Source: Pezicula radicicola
Lineage: Eukaryota > Ascomycota > Leotiomycetes > Helotiales > Dermateaceae
Reading direction: 5' to 3'
Assembly: GCA_003008705.1 (NCBI GenBank)
Contig: PDUO01000006.1
Location: 1,373,295-1,437,294, forward strand
Length of the DNA: 64,000 nt
Shown: positions 42,400 to 53,485 of the stretch, piece after piece
How positions within the stretch are numbered: the stretch's first letter is position 1
Layout: each line of letters starts with the position of its first letter
Made by a program: the position numbers and the translations under genes
Notes under the pieces: generated by a model
The model's input: the letters and a program-made list of their open reading frames with translations, nothing else
Database searches by the model: none
What the model was told of the DNA's origin: nothing

Positions 42400-44026
42400 A
42401 CATCCATAAGAACGTATGCATGATGGAGATATGTCGGTGTATTAATTGTATGATATTCATACCCATGTACGATCAGCAGAGACTCTGAAAAGAGAAAAGT
42501 TTATCGTCTGCTTGGTGCCCATTGGTGGTGCTCAACCATCAAGGTATTCTGGTGTGTTACACATCTGCTTTGTCTCTTGGTGAAAGTTACCATCAAGGTA
42601 TTTAATTCTCTAGGACATCTTCATGTGCTCAAACTTTTGTTTTCTTTTTTTCTTTTTTTCTTTTTTTCTTTTCCATATCTTGTCGTGGTGGAGAGCGACT
42701 TTTCGTCTCACCGCTTCTTGTTGGTCGAATGGTGTCAGTATGGGTTCATCAGACGTGCTTTGCGCTTTGGCTTCGGCATATAAAGGCTAGATACCTCCCT
42801 TTTCCTCAAAATTTCCTTTCTTTTTCTTTTTGATATCCTTTAAATCCTGCGTTCTCCCCGTTTAGTTTTGTATCGCTGCCTTTTTATCGGTTTTCTTACT
42901 TTTGGATCATCCATGTGGTAATGTAGACGAAAGATGGATGTTATGGTACTGTATCTATCACCTGGAAAGCTTTTGATTCTGTTCTCTTTTGATTTATTTT
43001 CTAGCTTTATGTTCTATGTTACGTCGAGTCAAGTGGAGCCCAGTGGCTTCTGGATCACTTTCGGAAAGCTCCAAGGTACAGTTGATTTGATGGTGCTGTA
43101 ATCAAGGTATAGAAAGGGTGTTGCTTACACTTTGTTCTTTCGTCTACTCACTTATTCTTAGGTGGAGAACGTTGTGTCGTTCACACAATGTATGTATATA
43201 TCCTCATCCTACTTGCCTAAGACATAAAACTAATACTTCACTAGTATTATCATATTACTAAGGAACTACTACTATGCCTTCCCCTAGAAGTATGAAATCT
43301 CACACTATCTACAAACCAAAGTATTCTTTAGCATCAATAGTCGACACAAAGACGAAGTGTAAGCGAACGACATAATAGATTTCTGACAGGAGCTGTTACT
43401 ATACCTTCCTCGAACGGTAGGAAATCCCACACCATCCACAGACCAAGGTATTCTTTAGCATTTTATCGGCGAGAAGACATTGGCGAAAAGATGTCCCCTA
43501 GAAATACCAGCCTGAAACTACATACCCTATGATTCACGTCGGAAAATTAGCGAAAAGGACTTCAGCAAAAACTCCCAGTAGAAAGTACACCCCCAAGAAA
43601 TACCCGCACAGAAACCATACATATACTTTACATTAAAAGACTAGTGGAAAGATATTAAAGGAAAGGACTTCAGCGAAAAGGAGTTCGGTGAAATACACAT
43701 CGGCGAAATACACATCAAAAGAAAGGACTTTAGCGGAAACCATACCCGCAAGAAACACCAGTTGAAAGGATCTCAACAGATTAACGAAAAGGGACATCAG
43801 CAAAAAGAAGATACTGGTCGACATGATAGATTTTTTCAGGAAGAAAGCTACTACTAGGTATACCTTCCCAAAACCACAAATTCTCACACTATCTATAGAT
43901 CAAGATTTCCTTCAGCATCAACTATATCATACTACACCTTCCCAAAAACTATAAAATCCCACCCTCAGCTCCGTCTTTCTATTCTCTAGCAACAACAATT
44001 AATGCTAAGCGAGACAAGAGAACGAC
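42400..44026. other. Intergenic with pyrimidine tracts and degenerate repeats
   Basis: The first 450 bp are pyrimidine-rich with a T6-CT microsatellite near 42645..42672. From about 43260 onward a degenerate repeat field is annotated separately. No gene is supported. Confidence 0.5.
43262..43977. repeat. Degenerate two-type repeat field
   Basis: One repeat type (TAC-C-TTCC ... AAATC-CACAC-ATC ... A-CAA-GTATTCTTTAGCATC) appears at about 43262..43347, 43388..43478, 43846..43926 and, shortened, 43927..43977. Between 43480 and 43800 a second set of short units recurs (GAAAGGACTTCAGC, GGCGAAATACACATC, AAACCATAC-CGCA). Units differ by many substitutions, so the array is old. Confidence 0.65.
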
Positions 44027-44258
44027 ATGATGGACTTTCCTCATGGAGCTGCCGCCGCGACCAACCAGCCCAATCCCTCCACCATCTTCCAAATGGACGG
44101 AGATGGGACGAAGGAATTGCAGGGAACAGACGGCCGGGGAGTGTTGCGAAGGGATTTTTTGCGGCGAGTACGGGTGTGAGTTGTTAGGTTGTTGTTTGTT
44201 GTCAAGGTGGTTGGTTATAGGATGGGATGAAAGTAATATATATATTGCGCAAGTATAA
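44027..44258 (+). CDS. Candidate small Cys-rich protein gene with apparent frame change
   Basis: Not recognised with certainty. From ATG 44027 one frame reads M-M-D-F-P-H-G-A-A-A-A-T-N-Q-P-N-P-S-T-I-F-Q-M-D-G-D-G-T-K-E-L-Q, a low-complexity N-terminus of a type seen in small fungal proteins. Around 44120..44135 the more protein-like continuation lies in another frame: A-G-E-C-C-E-G-I-F-C-G-E-Y-G-C-E-L-L-G-C-C. Together these look like a short protein with a C-terminal Cys-rich tail, broken by a one-base frame change (mutation or sequence error). Either frame alone could also be chance. It lies next to two metallothionein genes but its Cys spacing differs from theirs. Confidence 0.3.
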
Positions 44259-45118
44259 ACCCATATAACATGTAAAAGAGAGCTAATATTTCTATATTTT
44301 GTTTTTGATTTTCTAGGCTTTCATCTCATCCCATCTCTTCAAAGACTTAATTGACAGTACCAACACACATTGACAAACGATGATGATCTTCGCTGCGAAT
44401 AAACATCTGCAATGGAAACACAGCTAATCTGACTCTGCTATCTCTGTAGGATCAAATATTTTTTCTTCGGTTTAGTTAGTTAAGGTTGACAGTTCTATAT
44501 AGACTCCCTCCATCTCCTTTGGGCGATGTCGCTACTAGACATTATCATGAGTTGTAAGGTACTTGTACAAAGATACAACTATACAAGCCCAGAAAACCTT
44601 TTCACCATCAAAAGGAAAACAAAGAAAGAATTTTAAGAGAAGCAAGCTGGAATAAGTTAAGTCATTTCAAAACAAACATAACATCATATGCACAGGATTT
44701 TCGTATACGTATATATTTCCAGTTAACCTAACCTAAAGAATGTTTATAACAGACATCGAATCGAATCGAAACCGAATTCAAATCCGAATATCGAAGAAAA
44801 AAAAAGGAATATCCACAATGAAAATTTCATCATCAATAAATCATAATATTTCGTTTTCGCATACGTTTATGAAATCCGACCACTTTTCTCCCTCGATTTC
44901 CTGATCTCAACCTTTTCCCCGTCCCTTTCTTTACTTTCTATGCCTTCCTTCCTAGAACTATCGGTTCGATACGTGGGTCATCGATGGATTGTTGGTACTT
45001 GTCGTTTTCGTTGGAGGAAAGTTGGGAATTTGGGAATTGGGGATGGTGTTGTCATGATTTTGTGGTTGAGAGGGGCCTCGAGGTGAGGTGGGGGATTTAG
45101 TGCTGTTGGGTATATTAG

Positions 45119-45284
45119 TTACGGTTGATCCTGGATTGAGAAGAGAGCGAAGGGGGGAGGGTATAAGAGAGGGCGTAGGAGAGGGAGTAAGAGAGGGAAG
45201 ATATACCTTGCAGCAAGAGCAGCTCTCACAGCTGGAGGTGGAGGTACCGTGGGCACAAGTCTTGCAGGAGCATTCTGGAGACAT
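45119..45284 (-). CDS. Small metallothionein-like Cys-rich protein
   Basis: The first exon, 45207..45284, encodes 26 residues starting M-S-P-E-C-S-C-K-T-C and ending C-E-S-C-S-C-C-K, with seven Cys in C-x-C-x2-C and C-x2-C-x-C-C clusters and no aromatic residue, as in metallothioneins. I propose an intron 45131..45206 (GTATAT..CAG) and a 12-nt last exon adding D-Q-P, total 29 aa. Without splicing the frame would run to 108 aa with a Ser/Pro/Thr-rich tail that has no Cys, which I consider intron read-through. It should bind Cu(I) or Zn(II) in the cytosol for detoxification or storage. The second metallothionein lies 2.3 kb to the right on the same strand. Confidence 0.7.
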
Positions 45285-47599
45285 GATGATGAAGGATGAA
45301 GGATATGTATTTGGTTGTCTGAAGAAGACGAGATAGAAAGGTTTGCTGTTTGAAGAGGATATGATATTGACTTCGCTTATTTCAATAGGAGGTTGGATGA
45401 GGAGAAAAGAGAACTGAGAAAGGGGAGATGGAGAGGGTACTTATATCCTTTTGATTGTAGATTGAGGAAGGACCTGGTGGATGGGGGTGTTGGAAGTTTG
45501 GAAACGAGGGATTGGTGAATACGTGGGTGTAGGTGTGGGTTGGGTGGTGGGGAATGGGAGATCCAATATTCGTACGTTTAGATGGATTGGATTGGACTGG
45601 GTTGACAAGAGGATTGGCAAGAGGAGGATTTGGGGGTTGGGTATTTTCCAGATGGATCCCATTCTGTACGCAGTACCAAGGTGAGGCCCGAACCCAGACT
45701 GGGTGACGAATAGGAGATTCTTTCGATGTTGAGAGTCGTGAGGTGGACGAATTGGAGTGGGATATTTGCGAGTTTGTCTATATGCAAGACTATGGTGACT
45801 TGTTGCACAACCGCGGCGTCTGCGTTTGGGGCGGTGGTGTGGGTGGTTTGTTTGCCTATCACCAGTATGATATGGTGTGGTATGGCAGTGTCTTGGGTGT
45901 GGGAACTAGGTACCGTAGATCACTTGTCGTGTGTTTACTCGTCTGAGGATTATGGAGCAGAAGATCTATACAGATGTACGGAGTAATTGTTTTCTTTTTG
46001 CAGCGGCGCACATTGTTACACTGTGGATTGCGAGTCTTTGGAGTTTCTCTGTTGGTTGTTTGGAATGTTGTGGATGATGCAAAAGTGTTGCCTTGTGTTA
46101 GGAAGACATGTGAGGAGTGAACATATTTGTGGAGGGAGAGTAGGAGCTCCACTAGAGCTGAGCTACCAGTGAGGTTGTATGAGCTCTTGGGGTGAGTGGT
46201 GACTTGATTTCCTGTCTTGCCCTGTTCGAACCAGTATACTTGGAAGGTACATAGAATGACAATTCCTATCCCGTACCAATTTCAATCCAAGACCTTTTTT
46301 GGGCGGCAACAGCGTTCAAGAACAACCTCTACGTGACTTGTATTCAAGGTCAAAGTTTCAAAGACCAAGAAAAGAGCTCCTTGATAGCTTCAGATAGCTC
46401 CAAACTTGTACCTTACCAGCTTGGCTAAGCTCCATTACCGGCATACAGTATCAGAAAGAAAAGATAACGATAACGATAGTGGCAACTTTCCGTACGAAAA
46501 GGTACTATTCGGTGTTGGTCTTGTACACATAGCGACAGGTCAGTTAAACTGAGTAACTAAGTTCTGCCTTAAACTTAAAATAGTTACCTTCTCTACGTGG
46601 CATCTCGCCAGTAGGTACAGATGATGTGGGGGCTTAGCCTTACTCGCCTTTTCGGCCAACTCTGCTTAAGATGGCTTCGGATTGGATTGATCTGGAAGCC
46701 TTCATATTGGACGACAAATCAAATGATAGGTTGTGTGTTCAAAATAATAGGGCGAAAAGACTCGTGGTTGTCGTGGTTGGATGCCACTAATACGAAGGCT
46801 TTTAGGCTAGTGATTATTGAGGTGTGGTTGGTTTTGAGGGGAACATCCGCTGTATGCGATCTTAGCCGAGAGGGAGGAGGGGGAGATGTCAGATGTCTTG
46901 CTTTAGTTCTTGACATACTCGTATGCCAAGGGTGGGGTTTGTGGTGTCACGAGAGAGGGGTGATGCGAGGCTTCGGGATGGAATGACAATGATGATGATT
47001 GTGTACGACAGGACAGGTACCTTTTGGGAGTATAGGATGGTGATGAACTCGGTGCTTCTTTTGTCCAGACGCATTTATGGTTGTCCCTCAAAGGGTCCTG
47101 GGCTGTAGCAATGAACAAGGTATCAACGAAGTAAATGAACCTCAAGTCATCTCAGACTCGCTGGAGAGCAAAGATCCATGGACTTGGGACTTGTAGTACC
47201 CCGGGTTGACGGGAATTTCACGATCACTTAGTCCATCACGCAAGACTTGCAGATCATAGGCTGCACGTTGCAATAGACAAGCAGCAGTTCGGTATGCAAG
47301 AATTGGTATTGGTATCCAAGAAAGATTGAAAAAGACCACCCTGCCCGTAAGTCAATAGAGTGACAAACTACGCCGGAAGAAAATAAAGATCAATCCAATA
47401 TTCCCCGTCCATCCCCCAAAATTCCAACCCCTTCCTCTCCCCTTATACCCTCAAAGCAAAACTCGAACCATGGCAACACGTTTAAATTGATGCCCTAACC
47501 CAGAATGCCGCGTCGAGGACCGCGGATGCGAAGTGAAGGGAACGAGGTGAAATATCGAAGGAATGACGGCTGTTGTGGTTGATATGGTGGGAAAGAAAA
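45285..47599. other. Intergenic between two metallothionein genes
   Basis: The left end contains the first metallothionein's promoter. Numerous overlapping short ORFs on both strands (for example 46621..46986) have no domain, no start context and no splicing logic. I see no further gene. Confidence 0.5.
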
Positions 47600-47791
47600 T
47601 TATTTGCCACAGCTAGCGCAGGAGCAGCTGGTTCCGCAGTTGCCTGTTTTTGGTATGTTAGTTGGATGTCCTATTATAGTTGTTCCCTAGGTGTAGAAGG
47701 GGAACACAAAGGAGAACACAAAGGAGGGGTAAAAGATAAGCAGGTAGGACATACAGCTGGAGGTACCGGAGCATCCGCATTCGCCCTTCAT
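47600..47791 (-). CDS. Neurospora-type copper metallothionein (26 aa)
   Basis: Exons 47755..47791 and 47600..47643 flank a 111-nt intron and join to a 26-residue peptide, M-K-G-E-C-G-C-S-G-T-S-S-C then N-C-G-T-S-C-S-C-A-S-C-G-K. The seven Cys fall in C-x-C spacing almost exactly as in the classic 25-26-aa Neurospora crassa copper metallothionein, and the small G/S/N linker residues also agree. The protein folds around Cu(I) and buffers copper in the cytosol. The gene is too short for ordinary gene finders and the intron splits a Cys codon. Regulation by a copper-responsive factor is expected from the family, but I could not identify its sites. Confidence 0.88.
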
Positions 47792-49916
47792 GATGATGGT
47801 ATTGGTTGGTTTGGGGGGGGTTTATGGTTTTGGTAAGGCTTTTGTAATTGATTTGATCTTGTAGATTGAAAGTTTGTAGTCGTTGGTAAAGAATGCAGAA
47901 GGAGGAGGGGAAAGCCCAACCTTTTTATCAAGTCTTCATACGTACCTTTCTTTTCCTTCCGTAGGCGGCGCCACCCCACTCTACAGAAATCCGACCCGAT
48001 GAGACAACATCCCAGGTCTTCTCATCGAATCACAAATCAGCATCTCACCGATAGGTTGCGTGGTTTGTGCGCTTTTACGCAAGTTACGCACAAAGGCCGC
48101 GACCCAGGGCGGGGAGTTCCACTACTAACAGGAACTGCCCTGTGTGTCATACGTGCCCGTGGTTGGAGGGCCAGGCCATACTGGGGCGTTGATGGATCCC
48201 TGAGCGAAACTCGGGTAGCCTAGGAGGTCCTAATTACTTTTTTAGATGTCTTTCTTCCACGTAAAACAAAAAGTCAGTCTTCCACCGCACAAATATCTCA
48301 AGTGAACTTAAGTAAGAGAATAACTATTGAAGTTTACTAACATGACTATGACAAGTACGATTAAAGAGTTGTTCATTTCCGAGGAGTCTCGGCCGCATTA
48401 ATATCGCATTTTTTTTTTTCAAGTTCTGAAATCTGGCTGACCTCCTTGGACATTTGGAGGAGGGGGGGGGGATTGTGGCCAGACGCCACAAGTCTCCGCC
48501 GTCATAAAAAAAATCCACCCAACGATGCTGCAACTAAAAAATGCAAGTCAACGAAAGGCTTCTTCTTGATCATCGGGCCGCACGTTCTAGCTAAAGTTTG
48601 AGCTACTTCATGCAAGTCCATCAGGACCCTGAAACTCCTGGTTTTCCAGGCAAAATATTCGACCTCTGAAGGCACATGCGAAGGCAAGTGTAGCCAATCA
48701 TAACCTGCTCATGGTGGTGAACTTGGGGAACTTTGCATCTTGGCCTGCTGCAAACAATCTTCTCATTCTTGCGCGATGGCTCGGAACGGACTATATGAAT
48801 AAGCTCTTTCTCCCTCTGCTTTCGTTTCGAGGTTTTGCTTCTGTGCTTTGAGAGATTTGGCGTGCTTGGCTTTGGGAAGAAAGGACGAGTTTGCCAGCTG
48901 TGCTGGGAGATGGGAGAGACGGTTACCACGAGACATCAGCCAGGCTTGCTTGAGGATGGGGACGGCAAGGTTGGATTGCCTTCCTCTTTCAGTAGACCGC
49001 TGTGACCGCATGACCCCGAAGTGCCCGACCACCGATACCTTTCTTTACCTGCTGGTCCATCCTGCTTCTTTGCTGGTATCTTCCTAGAAGAGAGACAGAA
49101 AAGCCCACGCTATCATAGCTATCCACTCTCGACCTGCACATCGCGACCTTGCTTTCAGATCGAGATGCTTTCCCGGTTCCTTATCTTTGACCGAAGTGTT
49201 TGATCTGGGGTAATTCTTAGATTCGTGTACCATATAGTAGAACGTGTGAGATATTAGACGTTCTATACGTGCCTCGTTCCGATACAATATTTGCTTGCTT
49301 ACCTTGTGCTGACTAGCTGACGGGTAGCTACAGGAGCATACGTTTCCAATGGTATATATATATATATGGTGTAGTACAAGATATCTGGTGCCACCGCCGT
49401 GACAGCCGGATTGCTTCTTACTGTTATTGGTTTCTAAATCCAGGTATTATTTGTCGGCAGCAGAGGTTCAAGAGGATTGTGGTGTCAAAGTAATAAGGCA
49501 TGCAATGCAACGTTATATGCAGATCTATTACTCGGTGATAGCAGGGCTCAAGGAAGTACTTCAATCGATTGAAGTCTCCACCAGATTCTTATCCGATAGA
49601 GTCGATTTTGATATACTGGCCATCCCAGGTCACCCGGCATGGCGCTGAAATTGTCACGTGCAAGTTCTACTGTCATAGATCTTGCTCATGTATGAGTGAG
49701 AGACAGTTTTGATGTTAAACAGAGACTAGGGTGTCATAGAATCCGGGTTTCTTAAATCATCTTCTCCACAATTCTTTGCCGACGCCACGGTCGCCAGGAG
49801 AGAAGACGTCCAACAGAAGAAGTACGTTGCTTCATTCCGGCCATGCTGCGCAACACTCGAAGATACTCTGGTACTCCCTTACCCAAAAGTCGGGGAAGCA
49901 TCCCTCCGCAACGCGG
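47792..49916. other. Intergenic with a possible zinc-finger relic
   Basis: The left end holds the metallothionein promoter. No intact gene is supported. Simple-sequence tracts include a poly-T near 48410, a G-run near 48466 and a (TA)n at about 49355..49367. A weak relic is listed separately. Confidence 0.45.
48590..48929 (-). pseudogene. Possible C2H2-like zinc-finger gene relic
   Basis: One frame reads V-C-S-R-P-R-C-K-V-P-Q-V-H-H-H-E-Q and a neighbouring frame continues L-H-L-P-S-H-V-P-S-E-V-E-Y-F-A-W-K, which together look like a Cys2-His2 finger followed by a conserved aromatic stretch. A frameshift near 48700 separates them. The match is from general impression only and could be accidental. 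Confidence 0.25.
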
Positions 49917-51508
49917 CTAAAGACAACATCCCCCTTTCCGCCCACTATCAGGCGGATTTCTTCCAAAGCCTTGTGAATGATGATGGAACTTGGTCTGCAA
50001 ACTGTGCCATAGTCGTGGAAGGCGCAAGCAAGTATGAACCAGAAAGCATGGCCAGGAGAGAAACGCGCCAAATGCAGACCCTGTTCGCACATTGTTCACC
50101 GTGTTCTTGTACTTTTCAACTGATTTCCGCAGACCATCGCAGAGACCGTTCCACAGTCCGTTCCACACCACATGTGCAATAGTAATGCATGCGCATATGC
50201 TTACGGCAGCAGCTGTTAAGAAGAAGGTTCTGAGAGATGCTGTATCTTGGCTGAACTCAGACAAGTTCATGCCAAATACCGACGTGGTGAAGGACAGAGG
50301 AATGAAGATGAAGGCAAGCCTCGATAATCTGCCCACGCTCATCACAATACCCCGTTAAATTATTACCCCTTCAAGTTGTTTCGCAACGTAACCAGAGTGT
50401 AGCTGCTCTTTATAATCCTTCGCTGACCTTTCGTATCTAGAGTGAAGTGAGTCGAGATCCTTTACCGAGAGTTCAAAACTTGAAGACGTTACAGAGGACT
50501 TGAACAGCTGGCAAATCCTACAGGATTCTAGGTCCAGGTGGTACAAACTCGGTAGCGGGTACTAGAACCCGTGAATCAGGGCCCATATGTGGTAGACACC
50601 GGTGTACTACTTGCTAATGCAGACCCCACAGCATTATCAATCCTCTCAGAGTCGAAGTATTCAAGAAACTGGATATAGTGTTTCATCAACAGAGTACGGA
50701 AACATGGATAAATATAGCGAAATGGCTCCAAATCAGCATTCCTGACTCTATCCTGGGGGAGTTGACATAGTCCCACGATATATGTAGTAGAAAACTTGTA
50801 CTTGCTCGAAAATCGTGGCCATAGGTCCATTATGCTGCTTCGTTCATATCCAACTCGTAAGCACTGGGTGCCTAATACCATGAAGTTTTCCCAGATCCAT
50901 ATCAGAACTAATTGGATTTTAGCACAGACAAGATGCTCGAAGATAAAAATATGCCAGGTGGTCACTTTACGGGAGACTGAATCTTGGTAGAAGAATGCCG
51001 AGAGGGCATGACCAATGTGAGAGAACAACTCTACTACCGTCGATTGATCCTCATTCAGAGTCTCTCTGAGGAGCATAAAAATTTTATCCATGGAGTCCGT
51101 CAGGGAACTGAGGTACATATCTTCGCTCCTGTAGCCCTTGTAATAGAAATGCCAACCGAAGAAGTTTGGATCACTATCGAAGGCCATCCCTAATTTATCC
51201 ACAGCCAGCTTATCGACGTACTTATTTTGTGGGTAAGAGACTATTATCAAGCGTGTGTTGACTTCGGGCTTTCGTGAGTCCAAAGCGTCGGAGAGTCCTG
51301 CTATGTCTGTAGTGAAGTGAGCCCGTTCGATGACCGATCCATTAATTGTGTCTAAAATCGTCGTTTCCGTCTCGGAAGAATCTAGTCCAGGTATAGCAAG
51401 AAAGCCCTGTCATCACTCATACTCAGGCCACTCCTCGATATGTGCGTCTATATATTCTTTATAGGAAGAAAACTTTGGTGGACCTGGTGTAGGAGAGCCT
51501 TTTCCCAT
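49917..51508 (-). pseudogene. CorA-like membrane protein gene with nonsense mutations
   Basis: From ATG 51508 the frame reads M-G-K-G-S-P-T-P-G-P-P-K-F-S-S-Y, hits two consecutive TGA codons at 51410..51415, then continues open for over 250 codons. Near 50562..50599 the frame changes (a 38-nt intron would repair it, but that is shorter than other introns here). Another in-frame TAA lies at 50355..50357, right before the CorA signature: L-A-F-I-F-I-P-L-S-F-T-T-S-V-F-G-M-N with an intact GMN, a second helix F-F-L-T-A-A-A-V-S-I-C-A-C-I-T-I, and a charged tail ending at 49917. CGA-to-TGA and CAA-to-TAA changes fit RIP-type C-to-T mutation. It is a fungal CorA-like (Mg2+ transporter-related) protein, now probably dead. 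Confidence 0.65.
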
Positions 51509-52258
51509 CGGAGACTCCTCTCCTCGTCTTGTGCGTCGTGGATACATCTGTCCTCCATATCTTTAGACAAGTATTGTGTTGTGTAACAAAAGCCTTTTGT
51601 TTTGATCTTCGATCTTCGTATCTCAGACTAGATCTCGAGAGATTCTCTCAGGATATATGTATCGAGATTGTCGTTGTGGTTCTACGAATCTCTGCAAGTA
51701 GCCACAACGGCCGGCCTATCGCTTGTGGTACACGGTTCATACTTCCGAGCTTCCATCGCTCTTTGAAAATTGTTTGGGTCTCGTATTCCGATACATATTG
51801 ACAGTCGGATGTTTGCATGCAAGCCATGCGTGCAAGCAATAGTTCATCTGGTACGAAAAGGGAAAGCACGCCCAGCCCTCTCGGTTGGGAAAGGGGTCAA
51901 GCGAGAATAGGACGTGACTTTGCACGTGACATAAACTGCTTAAATAAACATCTATTCCGAACACAGAATGGTTTGAAAATTCCCTCCTGAGTACCTCAAG
52001 CTGTCCCGAACTAAAAAGGGTAATGAAATATCCGTACAAAAGCCAAAACCCTTCTCGGCTAAGACTACGGCAACAAGCCATCTCGGAAAGTGGGGGAAAG
52101 CGGGCAGACCGACAACATCAACCACACTCCTCAATCGGAACCGACCACAACAACCAGAGAATATATATACTTGAACGAATTCACGTGGTTAAGTATCATA
52201 GAACTCTCATCTCATAACCTTTCAACCTAAGGAAAACAAATTCCATTCAATCTCCACC
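51509..52258. other. Intergenic, promoter region of the SDR gene
   Basis: This 750-bp gap lies between the pseudogene's start and the dehydrogenase. A TATATATAC box near 52163 sits about 100 bp before the SDR ATG and is a plausible core promoter element. Nothing else was recognised. Confidence 0.45.
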
Positions 52259-53189
52259 ATGGCCAGCAGCACCCCCCTCGTAGCGCTCATCACAGCCGGC
52301 TCAGCAGGTCTCGGAGCAGCAACAGCCCGTCTATTCGCCACACAAGGAATAAGAATAGTAATAAACTACTACAACAACGAGACAAGAGCCAACGACCTCC
52401 TTTCAGAACTCCAAACCCTCACAACACTTCCCCCATCCACAAACAAAAACACACCGAACTTCATCGCTCTCAAAGCCGATCTCGGGTCCCGAACTGAGAT
52501 TCAAAACCTAGTTGAGGAAACGGTTAAGCAGATGGGGAGATTGGATGTTGTATTTTCTAATGGAGGTTGGACTCGTGTTGTTAAGTTTTTGGAGTTGGAT
52601 GAGAATGTTAATGAGGAGGATTGGGATAGGTGTTATAATTTGAATGTTAAGTCTCATCTTTGGTTGATGTATGCTAGTCGGAAGGTTTTGGAGAGTAGTG
52701 AGGGGGTTTTTATTACTACGGCTAGTACGGCTGGTGTTAAGGCTAGTGGGAGTTCTTTGGTAAGTTTTTTTTAAAGTCTTTTGGTGATTAGAATGGGATT
52801 CGAGTTTGATTTGGAGTTATAGAATACTGATGATTTGTATAGGCATATGCAGTTACCAAAGCTGCGCAGATACATCTCGTTAAGGGATTGGCTAAGAGTG
52901 TTGGACCGAAGATTCGGGTTAATTCTGTTAGTCCGAGTTTGATGTTGACGGAGTGGGGATTGTCTTTTCCTCAGTCTGGCCAGGATGCTGCGAAGAATGC
53001 AACTGTTTTGAAGACTTTTGTTACTCCTGAGGTATGTTCATATTCGTCTTCCTGATTTTTCATCTATTTTGATGCTATGAGCTTTGCTGATGAATCTTGT
53101 AGGATGTTGCGCAGCAGGTGTTGTGTTTTGTGAACAGTAAGACAGTTACTGGAAGCAATGCTGTTATTGATGCTGGCATGACTATATAG
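52259..53189 (+). CDS. Short-chain dehydrogenase/reductase
   Basis: Three exons, 52259..52759, 52843..53031 and 53103..53189, give 258 aa, the usual length of classical SDRs. The cofactor motif is T-A-G-S-A-G-L-G (12-19), with N-Y-Y-N after beta-2, a D-L-G strand end, and N-G-G in place of the usual N-A-G. The catalytic set is a Ser near 156 with Tyr169 and Lys173 (Y-A-V-T-K), followed by R-V-N-S-V-S-P-S. The C-terminus G-S-N-A-V-I-D-A-G-M-T-I is family-typical. It should oxidise or reduce an alcohol/ketone with NAD(P)(H) in the cytosol; the substrate is unknown. No pathway partner is adjacent. Confidence 0.92.
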
Positions 53190-53450
53190 AGTACGATGCA
53201 ATTCGAATTCAGATCTAGAGTTCTCATTGCTAGACAAGAGGTGCATTGAAATTTTCTGAGTATGGCTTTTTTCATGTATAGCATGTTTCTTGTAAAGCAT
53301 TGAGCTGTTGAGTAGCCTGTTGACATACTCTCTATATTTCCCATCCACGGAACGAGAAGTATCAACTGCTACTACTCAAAAGAAACCGGAAAAAGTTTTG
53401 TGGAATACAGGCACTGCCATGTGACTATACTCAATCACTTATCTAAGCTC

Positions 53451-53485
53451 ACTTGATTTGGGTAACTGACTTATTTGAGTAACTC
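53451..53485. repeat. Diverged TTGACTTGGGTAACTC repeat pair
   Basis: Two imperfect units (ACTTGATTTGGGTAACT and CTTATTTGAGTAACTC) sit in tandem downstream of the SDR gene. They belong to the family at 17320..17398 and 28420..28453. Confidence 0.65.

Noticed and set aside
44958..45284. 108-aa reading of the left metallothionein without an intron
   Set aside because: All Cys are in the first 26 codons; the rest is Pro/Ser/Thr low complexity beginning exactly at a GTATAT donor, so read-through of an intron is more likely.
46621..46986. 121-codon plus-strand ORF between the metallothioneins
   Set aside because: No recognisable motif and Trp/Cys-rich chance composition; overlaps other equally long frames.
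47142..47339. 65-codon minus-strand ORF
   Set aside because: Starts at a non-ATG codon and has no homologous feel or splicing context.
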